Below are positions 11,690 through 21,694 of a DNA stretch of 64,000 nucleotides, piece by piece. Origin of the DNA: Iris pallida (taxonomy: Eukaryota > Streptophyta > Magnoliopsida > Asparagales > Iridaceae); the NCBI GenBank assembly GCA_029216955.1, contig JANAVB010010791.1:4455831-4519830 (forward strand). Direction: 5' to 3'. A program made the position numbers and the translations under genes. Numbering within the stretch: the first letter of the stretch is position 1; the number at the start of each line of letters is the position of its first letter. The notes below the pieces were generated by a model. That model was not told the DNA's origin. It ran no database searches and was given only the letters and a program-made list of their open reading frames with translations.

Positions 11690-12585
11690 TAGTTCCTCTA
11701 ATCACATGAATATCCTTCCTGATGTACGTTCGAGCAATGGATCACTCTCTGGGTCCCCTCCTAGCCCAGAAGAACAATGAAGGCCATGAGCTAGCAATTT
11801 ATTATTTCAGTCGTACAATGATCGGTGCTGAACATCGATACAGTCCAGTGGAAAAAGAATGTTTAGCCTTGATGTAATTTGCTATCCCGAAGATGTGTCA
11901 TTACATCATGGGCCAGACTTTCCATGTCATCTCCAGAGTCAATCGTCTGCGAGTTCTGATGAAGAAGCCTAGTACACTCAATTCCAAACTTGCTACATGG
12001 GCAATATTGCTAGCACAGTATGATATGGTCTATGTCCCACAGAAGTCTGTCATGGGTCAAGCCCTAACTTACTTCTCGGCTTCTCATCTAATTTCTGAAA
12101 CTTTAAAACTCTACGACAAAATTCCTGATGAAAATCTAGAGTCCAACATGACTTCAGAAGGAATACTCGCTTTGCGTCTATTTTTTGAAGGTGCATATAG
12201 AATTAGACCCAATGGTATCATCGCTGGAGTAGGAATTGTCCATGTATCCCCAAAAGGGCTAACCATTCAAAGAGCCTACTCTCTTGACGAGCCATGCTCT
12301 AATAATGTTGTTGAGTATAATGCTTTACTCATCGATCTCCAGTTAGCTAAACAACTGAATATCGACTACCTTGAGGTATACGGAGACTCTAAAATGATTG
12401 TCAACCAGGTTAAAGGTACGTACGATATCTGGCATCTAGACATTATCCCCTCCCAAGAACAAGCAATTAAACTGGCTATGTCATTCAAAGGCTTCTTTAT
12501 TAAGCATGTACATCGAGCATACAATATAGAAGCCGATGTGCTTGCGAATCTAGCAGCCATGTTAGCTATTCCTGTGAAAAGGTAA
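11690..12585 (+). pseudogene. Two RNase H domains of element B (classical plus archaeal-type)
   Basis: The first domain is partly readable (AMDHSLGPLLAQKN, YYFSRTMIGAEHRYSPVEKE, a stop, then GQTFHVISRVNRLRVLM). It is followed in one 230-residue open stretch (11893-12585) by a second RNase H fold: LFFEGAYRIRPNG, SNNVVEYNALLIDLQLAKQL, EVYGDSKMIVNQVKGTY and NIEADVLANLAA. A second, archaeal/plant-type RNase H after the first is a hallmark of the Tat lineage. The first catalytic aspartate (FFDGAS in E and G) is glutamate here. The same fragment also carries the hinge PQKSVMGQALTYF that joins the two domains. Confidence 0.85.
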
Positions 12586-12715
12586 CAGTTAATCGTTATT
12601 GCTAATCGAGAATTATTTTGTGTCAAGAGTAATCTAAATATTGAATTCATTAACGTGGTTAAGATTTGCACTATTGCCGAGGATTGGAGAACCCCCTTTA
12701 TCTACTTTGTAGTAC

Positions 12716-13941
12716 ATGATATCCTGCCAGAGGATCCTAAAGAAGCTACGACAATTCGTCGTTGATCACTCCGATTCTACTATAATCACATATCTGGGAA
12801 TATTTACCAGTGATCCTTTGACAGTATGCTCCTACGTTGTCTTGTGGGAGATGAAGCAAAACAGACACTACATGAAGATCACGACGGTGTCTGTTGTACA
12901 GATCAGCCTGGTCCTAAGCTACATGACCGTATCAGATGCATAGGATACTATTGGCCCACTATGGTGGTAGATGTGATTGAATATGCAAAAAAATACAGAG
13001 CATGTCAGATCCAAGCAGATTTTATCCACCAACCGTCTGAATTCTTGCATCCAACTGTAGCATCATAGTCCTTTGAAGCTTGGGGCATGGATGTTATTGG
13101 TCTTACCAATCCACTATCATCTCGAGGACATCGATTTATCCTAGCTATAACTGATTACTTCTCAAAATGGGCAGAAGCTATTCCTCTAGCCGAAGTGAAG
13201 ACAAGCAATATCATCAGCTTTATCAAACATCATGTCATCTATCGATTCGGAGTTCCTCGAAGTATCATCCATGATAATGGACCTCAGTTCGTAAATCAAG
13301 CATTTACTCGATTCTTCAATGACATTCGGATCAACATCATTGCTTTTACGGCTTATAATTCCATAACCAACGGTTTAGCAGAAGCATTCAACAAAACAAT
13401 CATCAAGCTTCTCAAAAAGTTCGTTTCTGACAATAAACGTAATTGGAGCAAAAAGCTTAGAGAATGCCTATGGGCGTACCATACCACTGTATGTAACCCA
13501 ACTGTCTGTACACCCTTCTCTTTAGTGTACAGATGCGAAGCTATCTTACTGTTGGAGATTTAAGTTCCATCCGTGAGGATAGCTATTGCCAACGAGTTAA
13601 CGGTAGAAAACAACAATCGTCTTCGACTTCAAGAGCTTGAAGCACTTGATGAGAAATGACTACTAGCTCAACAACATATTGAGCTATATCAAGCCCGAAT
13701 CTCGAAAGCTTTCAATCGCAAAGTCAAATTACGAACCTTTCTAAAAGGTGAGTTAGTCCGTACTGTCAGACGTCCTATGACTATGACACACATGAGCAAG
13801 GGCAAGTTCAAGCCAAAGTGGGAAGGTCCTTACGTCATAAGCAAAGTTTTCTCTAATGGAGCTTATTAGCTGACCGGGATGGACGGTCGAATAGCTATGA
13901 TGCCTACCAACGACAAATTCCTCAAGAAATATCATGTTTGA
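12716..13941 (+). pseudogene. Integrase of element B
   Basis: Zinc-binding remnants are read in two frames (LLRCLVGDEAKQ, HEDHDGV, then YAKKYRACQIQADFIHQPSE). The core begins at 13087 with GMDVIGLTNPLSSRGHRFI, then IHDNGPQFVNQAF and NGLAEAFNKTI, so the three catalytic acids are kept. The C-terminus reads ELEALDEK, stop, LLAQQHIELYQARISKAFN, RRPMTMTH, GKFKPKWEGPYVI and FLKKYHV, ending at a stop at 13939-13941, the same end as in E and G. There are stops near 13065, 13561, 13657 and 13867. There is no chromodomain. Confidence 0.87.
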
Positions 13942-14419
13942 AAGTATGTATTATATTTTCTGACAAATATTGTACATACACAAATTTTTGAATTATTATC
14001 TTTTATTCAATCTTTCGCGAATAAATTCCATAGATAGTAAGTCCTCAAAAATCACCAGTGGATTCTGACTAGATCTTATGGTATATCCTCAAAATATATA
14101 TGAATTTCACGTCAATATTACCTCCGTATTCTACTATCTACATCAACGACTCGTCACTGATAAATATTGTTTCAAAAGATAACATCACAACAAATGAGCA
14201 AACAGAAAGGTTCCTTATTTTTTTCTCCATAAAAAGGAGTAAAGGACTACACTTGCAAAGAAGAGAAAGCAAACTACATCTTAGAACATAAAAAAGGCAA
14301 CATCAAAGCAGGAAAAAATGAAGACAAGAAAGGAAAGATTCTTTTATTTATTTGCTCGAGGATGGCCATGCTAGGGTAGGTACCACTCTCTCAACCATTG
14401 TGCATATGAAGGCCCCAGT
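13942..14419 (+). other. 3' untranslated remnant of element B
   Basis: These 478 bases are A+T-rich and hold no credible gene or clear tandem array. The start of C at 14420 cuts them off. They may include the beginning of B's 3' LTR, but with no second copy in the window this cannot be shown. Confidence 0.5.
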
Positions 14420-15284
14420 TGTCACATCCATTTTTCTATTTAAGGGTATTTTGGTAATTGTGAAATTCTTTTGATTATTTTAATATATTATATTATTGGC
14501 GTAGTGATTTTTGGCCTTGTGATACAGTAGCCTTGGTGCAACCTAGCCTAGTGACTCACCATGACTTAGTGGCCTAGTAGCATGATTTGTTTGGGTTAGT
14601 AATCTTATTCTAAGGTTAGAAGCTATTAGCATATTGATTAGGGGCTAGTTAGCAACTTCCTTTTAATTAATGTTTTATTTTAGCCATAGAAAGAGGCCCA
14701 AGCCCAACCATTAGGAAACCCTAGCCCATCTAGGTGTGGCCGGCCAAGCTAGGTCAAGGTGGAAGCTTATTTAATATCTTATGTTGAAAATTCATCTCTC
14801 TTTTTCATTCCTTCTCTCCTAGAAAACATAAGTAAGTATCTCTCCTAACTTTTTCATTTTTTTCTCCTTTTAAACCCTAGTCTTTTGCATTAGGTTCTGA
14901 TCATTGTTTATGAATTATTGATGGTGAGGAAATTTAGAATTGGAGTGCCTTGGGTTTTTGGAGACGCAAGGAGAATCTATACAATTAAAGCTTTCTATAG
15001 GAATTCATCTCAATAGGTAATTTCTTTTAACTCTATAATTTTATGAACTATTCCCGTAGATGCATCCATATAGGTTTCCCCTAGCTGTAGGATGAGTTTC
15101 GTAGGAATTTGTATTGATTTGGTGTCCGTATCGGACACGTATCAGTACAATTATGCATGTGTTTGTTGAAATACAACAAAGGAATTTTTTTTCATAATTT
15201 TAAAATCTAATTGATTGGATTTGTAGATCTATACATGACTTTTAATTTTGTATTGGACTGAGTACATTTTGAGTCGTGTTCATG

Positions 15285-15785
15285 TCCAGAATCGGACACG
15301 AAACACAGCATGAGACTCGCGCGTGCGTGCCCTGCTGATCGGGTGGCAGTGTGCAGTGTCTGTGTTACTTGGACACGCGAAACTTGGTATATGGCTTGGG
15401 GATATGACTGACACGTCAGTCCCCAAGTGCCATGTCATCTCGTTTCGTGTCGGACTCGCAAATTGAGCCGCACTGATTTCACACAGACACACACGCGCGG
15501 TTCAGACGCGTCTGATATGCGTCGCACGACACGAGGACACGTCGTGGTCGTGTTTCAGGGTGACACACCACTAGCCCTAGACCCCCTCTAGGACTGTGCT
15601 GAGCTCGACTTATCTCGAGCTCTGTGTCGTGTCCACGAGCCACTGACATGCTCGCACGAGGCAGTGTTTGGACAGTCCTGCTGTGCATATAAAATTGTGT
15701 TTGGACAACTCGTGTCCAGTTCTATGGACACGAGATTAACCCCCATGACACGTACATATGTGTGTGACACTTCTCCATGCCTGAA
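15285..15785 (+). other. C+G-rich island inside the LTR of C
   Basis: About 500 bases have clearly higher G+C and many CpG steps, in an LTR that is otherwise A/T-rich. The words GGACACG and CGTGTCC recur in both orientations. A CATATAAAA sequence near its right end could be a promoter. It may be a regulatory segment or a foreign piece taken into the LTR. Confidence 0.5.
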
Positions 15786-16839
15786 TTGGGTTTTCATTTG
15801 ATTTTTGGGCTTCGATCTTGTTTACTGATACTCGATAAAACTAAATTTTAGATGGTATTTTCAGAGTTTTGTTTTAAACTGTTTTAAATTGTTAAATTAT
15901 GGTTAATTGTTGATGATTATCATATATACATGTTTAGATGGATGTTACATAGTTGGGTTTCACAGTGAATGAGGACTGAGATCAAAATTTAAGTTTCGAA
16001 TGGGCTGGATGTTCAAATACCCGACTGAACATGAAGTTTAGGTTTTATATATTGCAAAACCTGAGATTGGGTTTAAGATTATTGATTTCCTGAGATTGCT
16101 ATAGTTTAGTTGATGTTCTCAGATTGTGTGGAGACAATCTCAGGTTTGAGATTTAGAATCCCAAGTTTAGTTGAAGTTTTATTCTCAAGTTTTTCTTGTT
16201 TTTATTTTCAGTTTTCTTACATTGTCTAATATGTTCTCAGGTTTTAGTAATCACAGGTTTGAGATATAGATAGCATTCTCATGTTTATTGATTGTTGCTA
16301 TCATGCTTATTTCCAGTTTTAGTTTGTGAACTTTGAATCTACTTTGAATTGATTTCAATTTCATATTTAGACTTAGGGTTATACTTTAATTCATTCTCAG
16401 ATTTTGATGTTAGTTGAGTAACTTAATTCTCAGTTGAAGACTGAGAACCTATTTGGGTTCATCCCAGTTCAGTGAGCATGAGCTCTCATATTTGTTTTGG
16501 TATTCCTTGGCTTTAACTCAGGATTTCTACACTGAGATAATCCTCAGTTCCCTTTTCTTTCCTTTTTCTTTTATTTCCTTTTGATATCATTTATGCTTCT
16601 ATATGTTAGTAGGAATATAGATATTTGATTCAAATATGGATATCCTCTACTTGATTTCATGCATAGGTAGTTCCTTTATGTAGTGGAATAGTATGCTTTA
16701 TATTGTGTGATACTATATATCTATATTCATACCCATATGTAATGAATGAATATAATATATAAGTACATGTTGTGATTGCTATTAGATATAGTCTAAGGGT
16801 TATGAGTCAGCTTGGGTTTGACCCAATGAGCCTATATTG

Positions 16840-17050
16840 ACCTAGTTGATTATCAGGTCGACCAAGTTGACAAAAGTCAACATTAAGTCAAACTTGATCC
16901 ATATCAACTCAAATGAGCTTAGAATGACTAGGTAAGTTGTGTTTGACCTAAAATTTGGTAGATAGACTAGTTGACATATGGTTGACCAGGTTTGACCAGA
17001 GTTGACCAGGTTTGACCAGAGTTGATCAATGGTTGACTTTGACCTAGAAG
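16840..17050 (+). promoter_or_regulatory. W-box-like TTGAC array in the LTR of C
   Basis: I count about ten TTGAC words and two to three reverse copies in roughly 210 bases, many as TTGACC or TTGACT. TTGAC[C/T] is the core bound by plant WRKY factors. Part of the array is a short tandem repeat alternating TTTGACCAG and GTTGACCAG. The binding role is inference. Confidence 0.55.
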
Positions 17051-18249
17051 GACCTAGAATCATTTAGAATACATTTTAGACTATTCCTATTTCATGTTAG
17101 ACATGTTGTGACTTGTGTTGCTCTAAAATAGGACTCAGATACTCCAGCTCAGACTCATATTCTCAACAGATAGAATATCAGGCGAGTACATTCTCTGACC
17201 GTTTCATACTTGTTAGGAATTATATTCTTGTCATAGTTTAATTTACTTGATGCTGACACGACATTATCACGGATTAGTACTATATGGATCTTACATGAGA
17301 TGTTATCCCCCTTGGGTGCATCGAATACATCGTGTCATGTGCTTTTCACGAACACCATGTATTTTGTGGACTTTTATTATTCATGTATACTCATGTGCTC
17401 TCATGTACTCTCATGATCTCATGAGCTTCATGTATAAACTATCATGTACAATATCATAACCTGTCTAGATCCTTATGTATTGATTGGGGCATGGGGGAGT
17501 AGAAATAGTCATGTGAACAATTCCAAAGTAGTGTAATCATTTACAAACTCTTTAGTGTAATCATGTGCAAATCAAGTCGTTCACATGTCTATCTTGTACT
17601 CTAAATCATATAGTCACTTACAGTTCTCTATTATTATATATAGATAGACTTGTTTATCAGTCTTCTCTCTTTCTTTAATGCTTATTCTTACAACGTTTCA
17701 TGTATCTTAGCCTATCACATGCTTTATATTTTCTGTCAAGATATGAACTGCGTGAGATGTATTGTGCTCGTTTCCGTCCTGATTAGACTGTTGAAAATAT
17801 TACAGGTGATGAAGAGGAGTTCTGTCCTACGTATTATGGCACAAGCTTAGATGACACCGGTAACTTGGACTCTCATGAAGATCCTACAGTTGCTGAAGAC
17901 TTGCCTATTGTCTAGATTAGATCTCTAGACTAGTTTCTCACTAGTTGTCTTATTTATGTACTTTCAGTTTCTGGATATTGATAGATGTTTATATATTCAG
18001 ATATTACTCTTATTGTAGCCGGTTGGGAATTACTCTTTATCTTATATTTTCATCTATTCTTTTTATTCTATCTTAGAGGCTGTGATTATATTGTACCTTT
18101 ATATTGTTCTCCTTTTGGAGTGTATATCATTGTACAGGTTTGGTTATTGCTAGATGTGGTGACCTAGGACAGCATTCTACCGTCGACACTGCGGCGTAGG
18201 CTGGACTTACACACTTCTTGTGCCCTTACACTGGGTGCAGGTCGTGATA

Positions 18250-18490
18250 CGTTTTTAGTGGTGGCCCATGCAGGTCAGTCGCAACTAGTGCTATTTCGTA
18301 GCAGTACTCAAACTAGAGTATCGCTACAGCCTGTAGTAGGATATAATATATATGTTAAGGTACTCAATCACATTAGAAAAACTCTATCTAATTCTTGCTA
18401 CTAATTACCTTCTTTTGAAATGAATTGTCCTCCTTTGATTATATTGCTTCCTTCTCAGTAGTTGATTCTTTGTTTTGATCTGTCTTCAGG
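18250..18490 (+). other. Leader of element C between LTR and gag
   Basis: It starts CGTTTTTAGTGGTGGCCCATG, nearly identical to the leaders of D and F. It ends in a T-rich tract and CAG directly before the gag ATG, like a 3' splice site. No standard primer-binding site follows the LTR. A TGG at 18259 would be nine bases in, but the sequence after it does not match a tRNA end I recognise. Confidence 0.6.
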
Positions 18491-18761
18491 ATGGTGGAGA
18501 CACGATCGCAGCACTCTAGTCAAAGGGATATCGCTGAGAGGTCTACTACTTCTCGCCTGACTCAGCAAGGCCCGGGGACTACAATACCTCTTGTTCCAGC
18601 TCTTGTGGGTCCGTCTACAACTTTTGGGGGTGCTCTTCCACCTATTCCGAGGACTACCCCAGGGGTTCAGGGGATGCCACCACCACCACCTCAGGGGACA
18701 GTTAATGTGGGGCAGTTCTTTGCCTTCATGCATCAGATGCTGGAGACTCAGCGACGCCAGG
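18491..18761 (+). pseudogene. 5' fragment of gag of element C
   Basis: Starting at the ATG at 18491, the fragment reads MVETRSQHSSQRD, a Pro/Gly-rich stretch, and FFAFMHQMLETQRRQ. It aligns with the N-terminus of D gag (LTFLQQMLETQRAQ). About 90 codons are open. The frame is then interrupted by the LTR of E. This start supports placing the D gag start at the equivalent codon 30527. It would be a Gag N-terminal region before the capsid domain. Confidence 0.75.
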
Positions 18762-18793
18762 TGTAGAAGCATGGAAAAGACTAAAGAAAGATT

Positions 18794-19335
18794 CATGCGG
18801 CCTAGGATCCCCATGCGGCTCAGGGATCCATGCGGCTCAAGAGTCTATGCGGCTCGAATAATTCTATGCGGCCCAGAGAGGAGCTACGTGGCCTTCAACA
18901 GCTCTTCCCTTCGTCTTTTGCTACATTTAATGCCCTGACGGCTGACAGCTCTGACAAATGACGGCTCTGACAAAAAGGCGCAATAATGACTGACGTAATG
19001 GCGCGTTCCTAGAGAAGAGGTGAAAATCTTCTCACAGCTGGCAGAATCCATCAAATCCCGAGGCATGCGGCTGCTACATTTATGCGGCTGCCCATCTTCA
19101 TGAGGCTGCATCCTTTATGCGGCCGCCCATCAGCATGCGGCTGCCCACTTCATGCGGTCGCCCATCTTCATGCGGCTGTATCCCTTATGCGGCCGCCCAT
19201 CAGCATGCGGCTGCCCACTTCGTGCGGCTGCCCACTCCCATGCGGCTGCCCATCTTCATGCGACTGTTCATCCCCATGCGGCTGACCATCTTCATGCGGC
19301 CGTTTAGCCTCATACGGTCCATTCATCTGCGGCTC
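18794..19335 (+). repeat. ATGCGGC repeat array in the LTR of E
   Basis: About 20 copies of the core ATGCGGC, mostly as CATGCGGCTG or CATGCGGCTC, are present. From 19066 to 19320 the copies are spaced mainly by 18 bases, as in CATGCGGCTGCCCATCTT. The frames read as MRLPIF or CGCP, but there is no sign that they are translated. A gap from about 18885 to 19060 holds other sequence with repeats of GACGGCTCTGACAAA. Confidence 0.85.
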
Positions 19336-19678
19336 TGCCAAGATGGCCCAAAGGAGACACGTGGCGCTTTTTACAATGATTGAGCCACGTGACAGTCTTA
19401 TCTTCCTAGAATTATGGGTGTTAACAAATTCTAATCAGATTTGTTGCAATAAGTGCCCAGATCAAATCAAATCGAGCAAATTAGACACGTGGCAGGCCAT
19501 TACAAGTCGCGAATATTCATGGCAATCAACATTTTATTGCCCACAGAGATTTAATGCAATCACATTAATTGCTTAAATCTATTATATGCAAGATGGATGG
19601 CCCAGATTAATTAACTCTCTGTCCGCCGACTTTCGAGAATGGGCAATCATTGTAAAACCCTAATGATGTCCCCCACTC

Positions 19679-19687
19679 TTATAAATA
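19679..19687 (+). promoter_or_regulatory. TATA box of the E LTR
   Basis: TTATAAATA is followed by GCAAGG, and the equivalent ATATAAATAG is in the G LTR. RNA should start about 30 bases downstream, near 19712, just before the purine-rich AGAGAG tract. Confidence 0.7.
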
Positions 19688-20050
19688 GCAAGGTGTCATT
19701 CCCTTGCAAAAGCCTCCCCTCTCGCTCGGATCCAGAGAGAATCAGAGAGAGAATATACAGAGATCGAAAGGACAGAGGAGCATACAGAGAGAACAAAGAG
19801 AGCATTTCTTCATCAACGCCAAGCAGCTCTTCTTTAAAGCCAAGGCTGCACCCGATCGTCTAAGGAGTAAGGCAGAGCTGCCGTCGCTTTCCCGAGCCTC
19901 TATCGTCACCCCCCAGAATCTAAAATAAATAATTGTACTTAGATTGTTGTACCTAGGCTTTCGTCCCTAGGCTTTCTTTGTACGAGTGAGTTTGTATTGT
20001 GAGTTTAAGTTCAGTCCTCCTATATAAATTATTCTGTACTTTTACAATCA

Positions 20051-21637
20051 ATGGCAAACACGATGGCGACTCTGCTGGAGACAAACTTCTCCACGGCTGA
20101 GGAGTTGGTGACGCAATCGGATGCAGCCAAACTTGGCTCCACACAACAGAAGATGGTCGTCCGCTTCGACCAACAGGCGTTCGAAGAAATGCTCTCTGAA
20201 GGAAGCGCTGGCCCGGTCCAGAAGCGAACCCACACAAAGAAGGCTCGCAGGGAATGGAGGCCAAAGTTATTTGCTCCTCCCCAAGCTCTGGACGGAGTAC
20301 TCTCTGCTGCCCAAGACGGCAAAGGCAACTCTCATACGGCCCCACTTCAGGCCATAGAGGACTCTGCTGTCCCCAAGTCCGACAGAAGAAAGTACTACGA
20401 TGTTGAACTTACAGGGGCAAAGAGTGGTTCTATGTGCTCCAGGAAGAAACCGAACAAAGGCACTAGCCGCAAAACGAAGACTCATGCAGCCAAGATTGCT
20501 AGCCGCATGAATGATGTCCATGTGGCCGAAACTGCCAGCCAAATACATAACACTCATGCGGCCAGGATTTTCAGTCGCATGGAGAAAACCTATGCGGCTG
20601 AGACTTCCAACCGCATAAAGAAAGCCTATGTGGCTACGACTGCCAGACGCATGAAGATTATTGTTTCCAGTCGCATGCCACCAGCTCCACGCGACTCAGT
20701 CTTCGACCGCCTCTCCTATGGTCCTGATCTCTCGTGCTCCCGAGAAGACATGTCTGACTCTCTCCAGCACCACTTAGACTCTTCCTATTATGTGCCCCCA
20801 CGCACCAGAGTGAAGAAGTCTAGGGTAGCGCAAGCTTGGCAAGCTCAGTCCACTGACCCGACCTCTGACCATCCGAGCGTTCTACATACTGTTATACGGG
20901 CCTCTGATGGGAAGTTGTACAGAACCACTGGAGTCCAGCCCCCGACGGCAAACGGACAGAGAGGTTCCTAAAAGTCTCCCAAAATCGAGGGAGCAAACAT
21001 GGTCACTTCAGACCCGTCTGACTTGCGTGAGGCTATCCTCCACAAGCGTAAGGAAAGAGAGGGGTTCTCGGGGTATAAAGAATCCTCCCACGGACGTCAC
21101 TGCACCCAGGTCATCGTCAACTGCTGCTGCAATAACGAAACGGAACGAGAAGACCGGCAATCCATCTTCCAAAGACTATAACAACCACGTTCAGAGGATG
21201 AGGCACCTCCCATCGTCTCCTGCAACTCTGCTAAAAAAATCCTCGCCGATGGGAGAGGAAAGAAGGCAAACGTTTCCAACCCGAAGATTTTAACCACTAT
21301 GACTAAGAGACTGTCATCTAAGCGGTTGCCCACCACCAGAGTTTTCCAAAGTACCCATTCAAAGACAAAATCTGCTACAGTGGGATATTCATTGTGCACA
21401 TCACTAGGGGTTGCTAGAACTGGGAGTAGCACTCCTCCGAACCTCCATGACAATCCGTTGTTCCAAGAAGACGAGCCGGTAGAAACAACTCTCCCATCAG
21501 ATGCAGCAAATCCCGACGTCCCCGACGACGTCCACAATTCCCAAGAAGAGGCAAACTCAGAAGCTGGGGGTACTGTTCCTTCTGAGTCCGAACCAGAGGA
21601 AGATATTCCCACATACCCCGATGACTTCTCGTTATAG
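20051..21637 (+). pseudogene. N-terminal extension (ORF1) of the gag polyprotein of element E
   Basis: One frame runs from the ATG at 20051 (a second ATG lies at 20063) through 21637 and on into gag. It is broken only by stops at 20969, 21179 and 21635. The protein starts MANTMATLLETNF and has a conserved VVRFDQQAFEEMLSEGSAGP. Residues ~145-205 carry a 12-residue repeat (for example SRMEKTYAAETS then NRIKKAYVATTA). Then follow SSYYVPPRTRVKKSRVAQ, SDLREAILHKRKEREGF and an acidic stretch rich in Glu, Pro and Ser. I recognise no known domain. Some Tat elements have an extra ORF before gag; here it is in frame with gag. The 12-residue repeat contains the same ATGCGGC core as the LTR arrays. Confidence 0.7.
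20064..20081 (+). other. Primer-binding site of element E (tRNA-Arg type)
   Basis: TGGCGACTCTGCTGGAGA begins three bases after the LTR. It agrees at 16 of 18 positions with the complement of the 3' end of a plant tRNA-Arg (TGGCGACTCCGCTGGGGA), the usual primer of Tat/Ogre elements. The site is also codons for ATLLE in the gag frame, see findings. Confidence 0.8.
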
Positions 21638-21694
21638 GGGTATGATTCGGAGTGTACGTCATCCACCGTCCCTTCTACTTCTACTCATGTCAGA

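Larger units (their letters stand above)
8015..14419 (+). mobile_element. Element B: 3' part of an old Tat-lineage Ty3/gypsy element
   Basis: Directly after A, plus-strand coding remnants run in the order gag end, G-patch-like module, protease, linker, RT, RNase H, second RNase H, integrase. The proteins are diverged relatives of those in E and G but clearly collinear with them. The sequence at 8015 corresponds to the inside of the gag/protease junction of E and G, so its 5' LTR and most of gag should lie to the left of A, outside the window. No 3' LTR is recognisable before C begins at 14420. Many stops and frame changes show it is the oldest layer of the stack with A. Confidence 0.8.
14420..18249 (+). 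repeat. 5' LTR of element C
   Basis: The start is fixed by similarity with the D LTR (TGTCAC followed by an A/T-rich tract with GGGTATTTTGG) and the end by TGATA before the shared leader. Inside are a CpG-containing island (15285-15785), runs of the word CTCAG/CTGAG around 16075-16545, a W-box-like array (16840-17050), the block shared with D and F (17179-17198), and a U5 hairpin (18177-18199). A possible TATA element, CATATAAAA, lies at 15686. None of the small open frames looks like a gene. Confidence 0.85.
14420..18761 (+). mobile_element. Element C: left part of a long-LTR chromovirus-like element, cut by E
   Basis: It consists of a 3.83-kb 5' LTR (14420-18249), a leader (18250-18490) and the first ~90 codons of gag. 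The LTR start TGTCACATCC and its end, GTGATA followed by the leader GTTTTTAGTGGTGGCCCATG, match elements D and F. The rest of its gag-pol must lie beyond element E, outside the window. The right break coincides exactly with the TGTAGAAGC start of the E LTR. The five bases before it (ccagg, 18757-18761) are the predicted target duplication of E. Confidence 0.85.
18762..20060 (+). repeat. 5' LTR of element E (1.3 kb)
   Basis: The first 17 bases equal the start of the G LTR, and the last ~400 bases match the G LTR well, with the same TATA region and the same CCTAGGCTTTC pairs. The middle differs: E has an 18-bp-period ATGCGGC array. It lacks the TATA-containing segment and the coding-like segment found in the first 400 bases of the G LTR. 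From the expected RNA start to 20050 there is no ATG. Confidence 0.88.

Noticed and set aside
13942..14419. 3' LTR of B
   Set aside because: There is no second copy to compare and no clear TG..CA boundary or polypurine tract.
17650..18167. Hydrophobic short frames in the C LTR
   Set aside because: They come from A/T-rich sequence and have no similarity to the equivalent places in D and F except the acidic stretch reported separately.
19082..19383. MRLPIF- and CGCP-type repeat frames in the E LTR
   Set aside because: They are translations of the 18-bp ATGCGGC array upstream of the TATA box, so they would not be in the element's RNA.
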